DNA of 39,532 nucleotides from positions 1-39,532 of the forward strand of contig JBQTJQ010000126.1 in the NCBI GenBank assembly GCA_052386975.1. The letters are read 5' to 3'. Under the pieces are notes generated by a model, which saw only the letters and a list, made by a program, of their open reading frames with translations, was not told the DNA's origin and did not search any database. This document shows, piece after piece, positions 32,998 through 39,532 of this stretch. Made by a program: the position numbers and the translations under genes. Source of the DNA: JACPFV01 sp052386975 (GTDB lineage Bacteria; Pseudomonadota; Gammaproteobacteria; Nevskiales; Nevskiaceae). Positions within the stretch are counted from its first letter, which is position 1, and each line of letters opens with the position of its first letter.

Positions 32998-34767
32998 ATG
33001 CGCGGACTGAAGCTCATTGTAGCGGCAGCAGCGTTCTTCCCGGCGTCGTGCGCGATGTCGCCGCCGGCCGATCCCGATGCGGCGTTCCGCGCGTACGAGG
33101 ATCGCTTCGTCCGCGACCTGCTGGATTTTTACCCCGAGTTCGCCGTGCAGAACGGTGAATACCGTCACGCCGCCGTCGTGACGATCCCGGACGCCGCCTG
33201 GCAGGCGCGCGAGCTGGCGTTCCTGGATGAGCAGGCCGCGGAGCTGGCCAGGTTCGACCCGGCGCGGCTGGACCCGCTGCTGCGCGCCGACTACGTCCAG
33301 ATCGACAACGCCCTGAAGGGCTCGCGCTGGCGCGCCCAGACGTTGCGCGCCTGGGAGTGGAACCCCGCGAATTCTGACTACAACCCGGCCAACGTGCTGG
33401 ACCTGATCCTCAGCACCGAGTTCGCACCGCTCGACGAGCGGCTGCGCATCGTGCTGGCGCGCGTCGAGAAGGTGCCGGCGTTCTACGCGGCAGTGCACGC
33501 CAACATCCGCCGGCCGACGCGCGAGCACACCCAGCTGGCGATCCAGCAGCAGCGCGGCGCGCTGGGGCTGCTCGGCGAGGACCTCGAGAAGAAGGTGGCG
33601 GCGTCCGGGCTGGGCGCCGGCGAGAAGGAGCGCTTCGGCAAGGCGCTGCCGGCCGCGCGCAAGGCCACCGAAGGCTTCATCGCCTGGCTGACCGAGCTCG
33701 AGCCGTCGCTGACGCCCGATTACGGGCGCGACTTCCGGCTGGGCCGGGCGCTGTACGAGCAGAAGTTCACTTACGACATCCAGTCCGGCTTCACCATCGA
33801 GCAGCTGTTCGAGCGCGCCAAGGCCAACAAGGAAAAGCTGACCGCCGACATGGAGGTCCATTCGAAGAAGCTCTGGCCGAAGTACTTCGGCAGGAAGCCG
33901 ATGCCGGCGGCGCGCCGCGAGCTGATCGCGGCAGTCGTGGCCAAGGTCTCCGAGCAGCACTCGAAACCCGAGAAGTTCGTCGACGACGTGCGCGCGCAGA
34001 TCCCGGCGCTGGAGAAGTTCGTGCGCGAGAAGGACCTGCTCGACCAGGACCCGGGCAAACCGCTGATCGTGCGCGAGACGCCGGCGTTCAGCCCGACGCG
34101 CGGCGTGGCCATCGCCTCGATCGACGCGCCGGGGCCGTTCAACCCGGGCGCGGCCACGTACTACAACGTCAACCCGATGAGCGACTTCTCGCCGGAGCGG
34201 CAGGACAGCTTCCTGCGCGAGTACAACGACTTCATGCTGCAGATCCTCAACATCCACGAGGCGGTGCCGGGGCACTACACGCAGCTGCTGCACTCGAACA
34301 AGTCGCCGAGCCTGGTCAAGAGCCTGCTCGGCAACGGGCCGATGGTCGAGGGCTGGGCGGTGTACGGCGAGCGCATGATGCTCGAGAACGGCTGGGGCAA
34401 CCACGCGCCGGAGCTGTGGCTGATGCTGGACAAGTTCCAGCTGCGCGCGACCATCAACACCCTCCTCGACTACTCGGTGCACGTGCTGGGCATGAGCGAG
34501 GAGGAGGCATTGAAGCTGCTGATCCAGGACGGCTTCCAGACCGAGACCGAGGCCCGCGGCAAGTGGCGCCGCGTGCAGCTGAGCAGCGTGCAGCTGACCA
34601 GCTACTTCGCCGGCTTCTCGGAGATCTACGAGTTCCGCGAGCAGCAGAAGCAGGCCCAGGGGGCGTCCTTCAAGCTGAAGGACTTCCACAACCGGTTCCT
34701 GAGCTACGGCTCGGTGCCGGTGAAGACCATCAAGGAGCTGATGGCCGCGCCGCCGGCGCAGCCGTAG
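32998..34767 (+). CDS. DUF885 lipoprotein, putative zinc hydrolase
   Basis: A 589-residue exported lipoprotein with signal sequence MRGLKLIVAAAAFFPASC and lipidated Cys18. The DUF885 domain fills the rest and includes the zinc motif HEAVPGH at 420-426 (HExxxGH), followed by EGWAVYGERMM with the likely third ligand Glu. The family resembles carboxypeptidase-like metalloenzymes; the substrate is unknown. ATG 32998 has GGAG upstream; a GTG four codons earlier is possible. Its TAG stop lies in the GTAG head of the REP pair at 34764-34816. Confidence 0.9.
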   Translation: MRGLKLIVAAAAFFPASCAMSPPADPDAAFRAYEDRFVRDLLDFYPEFAVQNGEYRHAAVVTIPDAAWQARELAFLDEQAAELARFDPARLDPLLRADYVQIDNALKGSRWRAQTLRAWEWNPANSDYNPANVLDLILSTEFAPLDERLRIVLARVEKVPAFYAAVHANIRRPTREHTQLAIQQQRGALGLLGEDLEKKVAASGLGAGEKERFGKALPAARKATEGFIAWLTELEPSLTPDYGRDFRLGRALYEQKFTYDIQSGFTIEQLFERAKANKEKLTADMEVHSKKLWPKYFGRKPMPAARRELIAAVVAKVSEQHSKPEKFVDDVRAQIPALEKFVREKDLLDQDPGKPLIVRETPAFSPTRGVAIASIDAPGPFNPGAATYYNVNPMSDFSPERQDSFLREYNDFMLQILNIHEAVPGHYTQLLHSNKSPSLVKSLLGNGPMVEGWAVYGERMMLENGWGNHAPELWLMLDKFQLRATINTLLDYSVHVLGMSEEEALKLLIQDGFQTETEARGKWRRVQLSSVQLTSYFAGFSEIYEFREQQKQAQGASFKLKDFHNRFLSYGSVPVKTIKELMAAPPAQP

Positions 34768-34816
34768 GTCGGCAATCCTTTGCCGACGTGATCGGCGGCA
34801 TGGCATGCCGCCCTAC
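34764..34816. repeat. GTAG REP hairpin pair, second copy
   Basis: GTAG plus stem GTCGGCAA/TTGCCGAC with loop TCCT, a short linker, then stem GGCGGCAT/ATGCCGCC with loop GGC and CTAC. The layout equals that at 5478-5531. The first GTAG supplies the DUF885 stop (34765-34767). The CTAC end lies just past the stop of the convergent M20 gene (34821-34819), which itself ends in another GTAG. Confidence 0.85.
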
Positions 34817-34818
34817 GG

Positions 34819-36309
34819 CTACTTCGCGAGCTCGTAGAGGTACTCGACGAACGACAGCGTCGCGCCGTCGAAGCCCTGGACGTCGGGGTTGGCCGACTCG
34901 ATCACGTAGTACTCGTCCGGCGCGTGCGCGCCGCCGCCGTGGCCGAGGCCGAACTGGCCCTGGGGCAGGTTGAGCGGCGCACCGGTGAAGGCGAAGCCGG
35001 GATTCGAGCCGGCGTTGCGCGGCCACAGCACCGGCTCGATGCCGGCGCGGCGGAACACCGCGAGCTGCGCCTGGATCAGCGCGGCGTCGGCCGCGGTGCT
35101 GGTCGGGTCGTAGCCGCCGCTCACGTTGACCTCGATGTCGCCGTAGCCGCGCCTGGCGAGGTGCGCCTTCAGCGCGCCCACCGCCGCGTCCTTGGTCATG
35201 TCCGGCACCAGCCGCAGGTCGATCTTGGCTTCGGCGCGGTGCGGCAGCACGGTCTTGCCGCCGGGGCCGGTGTAGCCGGCGACCAGCCCCTGGATGTTCA
35301 CCGTCGGCTGCGAGATCAGCCGCTCGTTGGCCTTCTGCCAGTCGAGGTCGTCGATCCAGTGCGGCGCGCTGTACTGCTTGTGCGCCTTGGCTTCGCTGCG
35401 GCGCTTCGCGGCCTCGGCCACCATCGCGCGCTCTTCCTTGCTGATCGGGCGCGGCTTCGGGTAGTTGTCGATGGTGATGGTGTTGCCGTCCTTCGAGACC
35501 AGCGTGTCGAGGGCCTTGACCAGGCGCCACGCCGGGCTGTCGATCATCGCCTTGAGCGACGAGTGCACGTCCTTGCCCGGGCCGCGGCCCCATGTTTCGC
35601 CGCTCGCGACGAGCTGCAGCTCGATCACGCCCTTGGCGCCGAGCGAGACGGTCACGACGCCGTCGAGGTCCTGCTGCGCCGACGGCATGAACACGCCGAC
35701 CGATTTCGCCAGCGCCGCGACCACTTCCGGGCGGTGCGCGATCTGGGTGATGTGCGGCGAGCCGATTTCTTCCTCGCCCTCGGCCACCAGCGCGAGGTTG
35801 ACCGGCAGCTTGCGGCCGCTGCCGCGGATCGCGTGCAGTGCGGCGAGCACGGCGGCCTGCGGGCCCTTCTGGTTGACCGCGCCGCGGCCGACGATGACCT
35901 TGCCGACGCCGGGCTTGTCGACGATCTTGCCGTCGAGCGGCGGCGCGAGCGTCCACTCCGACGCGTCGTACTGCTTCACGTCGTACATGAAGTACAGGCC
36001 CACGGTCCTGGCCGCGCCGGCGTCGAGCGTCGCGAACACGCCGGGTTTGCCTGCGGTCTGGATCACCGTGACCTGCTGGAAGCCGGCATCGCGCGCGAGC
36101 CTGGCCATGCGCTCGGCGCCGTCCGGGAAGCCGCGGTCCTCGGCGGCGATCGCGGGTGCCGCGATCCAGTCGCGCAGCCGCGCCACCGCCGCGTCATGCC
36201 GCTTTGCGATCTCCTGCTTGACGTCGGCGAAGTCGTCCGCCGCGCGGGCGGCCGGAAGCATCAGCGCGGCGACGAGGGCGGGCAGCGGGGCAAGGCGGGC
36301 AAGGTTCAT
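34819..36309 (-). CDS. M20-family peptidase with altered metal ligands
   Basis: A 496-residue exported protein (signal peptide 1-23, ends AARA) of the M20 metallopeptidase family. Catalytic and dimerisation domains are in the usual order. The first zinc ligand region reads YFMYDVKQYD (107-114), where Met108 replaces His of HxD while Asp110 remains. The bridging Asp is Asn146 in RGAVNQKGP. The catalytic Glu pair is kept (AEGEEEIGS, 177-184), as is a C-terminal His (GLGHGGGAHAPDEY). This is a recognised M20 variant by recall (MYD plus NxKGP), so it is not simply dead. ATG 36309 has AGGAG, overlapping the astD stop region. Confidence 0.85.
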   Translation of the reverse strand: MNLARLAPLPALVAALMLPAARAADDFADVKQEIAKRHDAAVARLRDWIAAPAIAAEDRGFPDGAERMARLARDAGFQQVTVIQTAGKPGVFATLDAGAARTVGLYFMYDVKQYDASEWTLAPPLDGKIVDKPGVGKVIVGRGAVNQKGPQAAVLAALHAIRGSGRKLPVNLALVAEGEEEIGSPHITQIAHRPEVVAALAKSVGVFMPSAQQDLDGVVTVSLGAKGVIELQLVASGETWGRGPGKDVHSSLKAMIDSPAWRLVKALDTLVSKDGNTITIDNYPKPRPISKEERAMVAEAAKRRSEAKAHKQYSAPHWIDDLDWQKANERLISQPTVNIQGLVAGYTGPGGKTVLPHRAEAKIDLRLVPDMTKDAAVGALKAHLARRGYGDIEVNVSGGYDPTSTAADAALIQAQLAVFRRAGIEPVLWPRNAGSNPGFAFTGAPLNLPQGQFGLGHGGGAHAPDEYYVIESANPDVQGFDGATLSFVEYLYELAK

Positions 36310-36317
36310 GGCGGCTC

Positions 36318-37790
36318 CTACAAGGTGAGGCCCGGAGACAGTTTCTCCGGCAACTGCAGCTTCGGCGATTCCACCGAGGCGACCGGGTAAGCACAGTAAT
36401 CGGCGGCGTAGTAGGCGCTCGGGCGGTGGTTGCCGCTGGCGCCGATGCCGCCGAACGGCGCCGCGCTGCTGGCGCCGGTGGTCTGCTTGTTCCAGTTGAC
36501 GATGCCGGCGCGGATCTTCCGGTAGAACAACTCGTACTCGACGCGGTCGTCGGACAGCAGCGCGGCCGACAGGCCGTAGCGCGTGCGGTTGGCCAGCTCG
36601 ATGGCCTGCTCGAGCGAGTCGGTGCGGATCACGCTGAGCAGCGGGCCGAAATATTCCTCGTCGGGCAGCTCGCGCACGGCGCTGACATCGAGCAGTCCCG
36701 GCGTCACGAACGCCGCGCCGCGGTCGAGCTTGCGGCTCTCGACCAGCGGCCGCGCGCCGAGCCCGACCAGCTTCTGCTGCGCCGCCAGCAGCGCGTCGGC
36801 CGCGGCCGGCGAGATCAGCGGGCCCATGAACGGGGCGGGTTCGTCGTTCCAGGCGCCGACCTTGATCCTGCCGACGGCCTCGGCCAGCGCCTTGAGCAGG
36901 GCATCGCCGGCGGCGCCGCGCGGCACGAACAGGCGCCGCGCGCAGGTGCAGCGCTGGCCGCTCGACAGGTAGGCGCTCTGCACGATCTCGTGAACCGCGG
37001 CGCGGGTATCGGCGACGCTGCCGACCACCAGCGGATTGTTGCCGCCCATCTCGAGCGCCAGGATCTTGTCGGGCCGGTCGGCGAACTGCCGGTGCAGCAG
37101 GTGGCCGACGCGCTCGCTGCCGGTGAAGAACAGCCCGTCGAGCGCGGCGTGCGCCGCGATCGCGGCGCCGGTGGCGCGCTCGCCCTGCAGCAGGTTCAGC
37201 ACGCCGGCCGGCAGGCCGGCGCGTTCCCACAGCTTCAGCGTTTCTTCCGCCACGCGCGGCGTCAGCTCGCTGGGCTTGAACACCACGGTGTTGCCGGCCA
37301 GCAGCGCCGGCACGATGTGGCCGTTGGGCAGGTGGCCCGGGAAGTTGTACGGGCCGAACACCGCGACCACGCCGTGCGGCTTGTGGCGCACGGCGCTGGT
37401 GCCGGCGGGGCCGGGCGCCTCGCTCGCGCCGGTGCGGGCCTGGAAGGCGCGCACCGAGATGTCGATCTTGTTGGCCATCGCGGTGACTTCGCCGCGCGCG
37501 TCCCACAGCGGCTTGCCGGTCTCGCGCGCGATGGCCTGCGCCATCGGCTCCTTGGCCTTCTCGACCTCGGCAGCGAAGCGGCGCACCAGCGCTTCGCGCT
37601 CGGCCGGCGGCACGGCACTCCAGCTTTCCGCGGCGCGCCGCGCCGCGGCAAAGGCGCGGTCGACGTCGGCCAGCGCGGCCGCGCGGCCGGTCCACAGCGC
37701 CTCGCCGGTGGCCGGATCGCGGCTGGAGAATTCCAGCCCGGTGCCGACGACCCAGCGCCCGCCGATGAACAGCGCGCCGGTCTCGGCCAT
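36318..37790 (-). CDS. astD: N-succinylglutamate 5-semialdehyde dehydrogenase
   Basis: A 490-residue NAD-dependent aldehyde dehydrogenase that oxidises succinylglutamate semialdehyde to succinylglutamate in arginine catabolism. The Rossmann and cofactor motif GPYNFPGHLPNGHIVPALLAGN, the catalytic Glu in LEMGGNNPL and the nucleophile Cys in SSGQRCTCARR are all present. The AstD-type C-terminus FGGIGASGNHRPSAYYAADYCAYPVAS is clear. The ATG overlaps the astA stop by one base (TGATG). Confidence 0.95.
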   Translation of the reverse strand: MAETGALFIGGRWVVGTGLEFSSRDPATGEALWTGRAAALADVDRAFAAARRAAESWSAVPPAEREALVRRFAAEVEKAKEPMAQAIARETGKPLWDARGEVTAMANKIDISVRAFQARTGASEAPGPAGTSAVRHKPHGVVAVFGPYNFPGHLPNGHIVPALLAGNTVVFKPSELTPRVAEETLKLWERAGLPAGVLNLLQGERATGAAIAAHAALDGLFFTGSERVGHLLHRQFADRPDKILALEMGGNNPLVVGSVADTRAAVHEIVQSAYLSSGQRCTCARRLFVPRGAAGDALLKALAEAVGRIKVGAWNDEPAPFMGPLISPAAADALLAAQQKLVGLGARPLVESRKLDRGAAFVTPGLLDVSAVRELPDEEYFGPLLSVIRTDSLEQAIELANRTRYGLSAALLSDDRVEYELFYRKIRAGIVNWNKQTTGASSAAPFGGIGASGNHRPSAYYAADYCAYPVASVESPKLQLPEKLSPGLTL

Positions 37791-38803
37791 CACAGCGCCG
37801 TGACGCGCACGGTGTCGCCCGGCTTCACCCGCAGCGCCTCGAGCTGGACCTTGGTCAGCGGCGCGGTGGCGCCTGACGCATTGACGTCGGCCAGCAGGCA
37901 GCGGAATTCGTCGAGCCTGGTGTTGGCGACCAGGTGCGCCACGGCGCCGGTCGGGTCCTGCCCGGCCATGGCCTTCACCAGGCGGCTGCGCTTGATGGTG
38001 CGCACCTCCGGCGCCGGCGACTCGATGGTCGGGCCGCCGTCGAAGATGTCGATGTAGCCGGTCATGCGGAAATTCTCGCGCTCGAGCAGGTGCAGCGCGG
38101 GCGCGGTCTGCGCGTGGACCTTGCCGATCACCGCGCGCGCCTCCGGCGACAACAATACGGTGTAGATCGGGTGCTTGGGCATCAGCTCGGCGATGAACGC
38201 CTTGTTGCCCATGCCGACGATGTGCTCGGCGTCGCCGTAGTCGATGGTGAAGAAGTGCCGGCCGAGGCCCTCCCAGAACGGCGAGCGCCCGGCCTCGTCG
38301 GACACGCCGCGCATCTCGGCGATGACCTTGGCCGCGAAGCGCTGCGGGAACTGCGCCATCAGCATGAAGCGGCTGCGCGACAGCAGGTGGCCGGTGCCGC
38401 CGGCGCGGAACGCCGGGTCGAGGTACAGCGAGCACAGCACGCTGGCGCCGGTGTAGTCGTTCGACAGGTACAGCGTCGGCGTCAGGTTGTAGATCTTCAG
38501 CTCGCGGCTGGCGTGGACCGTGGTGCCGATGCGGTAGTTGTAGAACGGCTCGTCGAGGCCGCAGGCCGCCTCGATCGCGCAGCAGCCGCCGACGCGGCCG
38601 CTGTCGCCGTCCTCGAGCACGAACATGTAGCGCTCGTGGCCCGCGGCGGTCACGTTGGCCGCGAACGAGTGCTCCGACAGCTCGATCTTGGCCTGCAGGA
38701 ACTCGGCCACCGGCGGCAGCGAGGTGAAGCCGACCCCGGCGGTCTTGGCCAGGCGCAGCAGCGCGTCGAGGTCGGACAGGCGGATGGGTCGGATGACGTT
38801 CAT
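37790..38803 (-). CDS. astA: Arginine N-succinyltransferase
   Basis: A 337-residue enzyme that transfers succinyl from succinyl-CoA to arginine, the first AST step. Family signatures: RPIRLSDLDALLRLAKTAGVGFTSLP at the start, LCSLYLDPAFRAGGTGHLLSRSRFMLMAQF, FWEGLGRHFFTIDY and ENFRMTGYIDIFDGGPT. ATG 38803 lies 5 bp after the upstream M20 gene stop. A longer frame extends upstream through the M20 gene, but the M20 reading frame is clearly used there. It lies directly before astD. Confidence 0.95.
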   Translation of the reverse strand: MNVIRPIRLSDLDALLRLAKTAGVGFTSLPPVAEFLQAKIELSEHSFAANVTAAGHERYMFVLEDGDSGRVGGCCAIEAACGLDEPFYNYRIGTTVHASRELKIYNLTPTLYLSNDYTGASVLCSLYLDPAFRAGGTGHLLSRSRFMLMAQFPQRFAAKVIAEMRGVSDEAGRSPFWEGLGRHFFTIDYGDAEHIVGMGNKAFIAELMPKHPIYTVLLSPEARAVIGKVHAQTAPALHLLERENFRMTGYIDIFDGGPTIESPAPEVRTIKRSRLVKAMAGQDPTGAVAHLVANTRLDEFRCLLADVNASGATAPLTKVQLEALRVKPGDTVRVTAL

Positions 38804-38808
38804 GGTCT

Positions 38809-39532
38809 CTAGGGGGTCCAGGTCAATTCGCCGGAGGCGAGCCGCAGCAGCAGCAGCGCCGACAACTGCGCGCGCTCGCCGAGGCTGGACAGGCGCATGA
38901 ACTCGCGGTCGCTGTGGATCTCGCCGCCGACCACGCCGAGGTTGTCGATGTTCGGCAGGCCGGCCGCGGCCAGGTTGTTGCCGTCGCAGCAGCCGCCGGT
39001 CGGGCGGAACTCGAGGTCCAGGCCGAGCTGCCGGCCGCAGTCGCCGATCATGCCGGCGAGCCGCTCGATCGCCGGCGTCATCACCTTGGGCCCGCGCGTG
39101 AAGCTGCCGCGCAGCTCGAGCCTGATGCCCTCGCGCTGCTGCGCGTCGGCCAGGACGCGGTCGAGCTGCTGGCGCAGCCAGCGCTCGTCGTCGGGCACGT
39201 TCGTGCGCACGTTGAACTTCACGATGCACAGGTCCGGGACGATATTCGTCGGCCCGCCGCCGTGCACGTAGCCGACGTTCACGGTCAGCGGGTCGCGCTG
39301 GCCGTTCAGCGCGTCGAGCGCCGCGACCACGTCGGCGGCGGCGCGGATGGCGTTGCGGCCGAGGTGGGGGTCGCGCCCGGCGTGCGCGGCGCGGCCGCGC
39401 ACGATCACGTCGAAGTTGCCGCTGCCCTTGCGGGCCGAGGCGAGGTTGCCGTCGGGAAACGACGGCTCGAACACCAGGCCGAAGGCGTTGCGCGCCGCGC
39501 CTTCCCTGAACAGCGGCGCCGAGCCCTCCGAG
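38809..39532 (-). CDS. M20-family hydrolase, CPG2/ArgE-like (5' end outside window)
   Basis: At least 241 C-terminal residues of a cytoplasmic M20 metallohydrolase (glutamate carboxypeptidase/ArgE group). Present are SEGSAPLFREGA, FEPSFPDGNLASARKGSGNF, the dimerisation domain with GRAAHAGRDPHLGRNAI, and the end FRPTGGCCDGNNLAAAGLPNIDNLGVVGGEIHSDREF with the final His ligand. The reading frame stays open to the window edge, so this is partial. It is the gene directly upstream of astA, by 5 bp, and no AstE-type gene is seen. Deacylation of succinylglutamate or a related acylamino acid is possible but only inferred. Confidence 0.88.
   Translation of the reverse strand, partial: SEGSAPLFREGAARNAFGLVFEPSFPDGNLASARKGSGNFDVIVRGRAAHAGRDPHLGRNAIRAAADVVAALDALNGQRDPLTVNVGYVHGGGPTNIVPDLCIVKFNVRTNVPDDERWLRQQLDRVLADAQQREGIRLELRGSFTRGPKVMTPAIERLAGMIGDCGRQLGLDLEFRPTGGCCDGNNLAAAGLPNIDNLGVVGGEIHSDREFMRLSSLGERAQLSALLLLRLASGELTWTP

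Noticed and set aside
36310..36320. GTAGGAG near the astD stop as a third GTAG REP
   Set aside because: No hairpin follows it; it is the ribosome-binding site of the M20 gene joined to the astD TAG.

Overview
The window is very GC-rich, gene-dense DNA from what looks like a gammaproteobacterium of the Xanthomonadales/Lysobacterales type. The grounds are an arginine succinyltransferase (ast) pathway, an exeA/exeB-like gspAB pair, a XanB2-like chorismatase inside an aryl polyene (xanthomonadin-like) cluster, and REP hairpins headed by GTAG, as described in Stenotrophomonas. The assignment rests on gene content only.

Layout. 1-8.4 kb is housekeeping: clpB (3' end cut off by the window), a LOG-family gene, a small acidic/basic protein, an nfeD-slipin pair, a DUF2064-type glycosyltransferase and a subtilisin-like protease with a glycine-rich C-terminal anchor. 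A tRNA-Ala(CGC) lies 27 nt upstream of an astC/argD-type aminotransferase. 9.8-26.9 kb is the centrepiece: a bidirectional aryl polyene cluster running outward from a 63-bp divergent promoter region at 15.65-15.71 kb. 26.9-30.3 kb holds a MipA/OmpV-like outer-membrane protein and gspB/gspA. 30.3-39.5 kb holds elaA, an anchored HEXXH protein, astB, a DUF885 lipoprotein, an unusual M20 peptidase, astD, astA and a second M20 hydrolase cut off by the window.

How the polyene cluster probably works (inference from families). The chorismatase makes a hydroxybenzoate from chorismate. The AMP ligase activates it and loads it onto one of two acyl carrier proteins. Two ketosynthases plus a chain-length-factor-like protein, one ketoreductase and four hot-dog dehydratase-like proteins build the conjugated chain. 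A 4HBT thioesterase, a PlsC-like and an LpxL-like acyltransferase and a GT2 glycosyltransferase finish and attach it. A LolA-like protein, an MMPL-type exporter, a DUF3261 lipoprotein and a membrane protein would move it to the outer membrane. A flavoprotein with halogenase-like motifs may halogenate or oxidise it. No phosphopantetheinyl transferase, malonyl transferase or regulator was seen in the cluster.

Non-coding structure. Two tail-to-tail GTAG hairpin pairs sit between convergent genes and provide stop codons. Four long palindromes of a second kind lie in or beside genes, one in frame inside clpB and two filling divergent promoter regions right up to start codons. A strong terminator-like hairpin with a T8 tract overlaps the predicted start of the MipA-like gene. 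No insertion sequence, CRISPR array, prophage or replication origin was seen. No gene-free stretch longer than 300 bases exists; the longest is about 130 bases (3215-3344).
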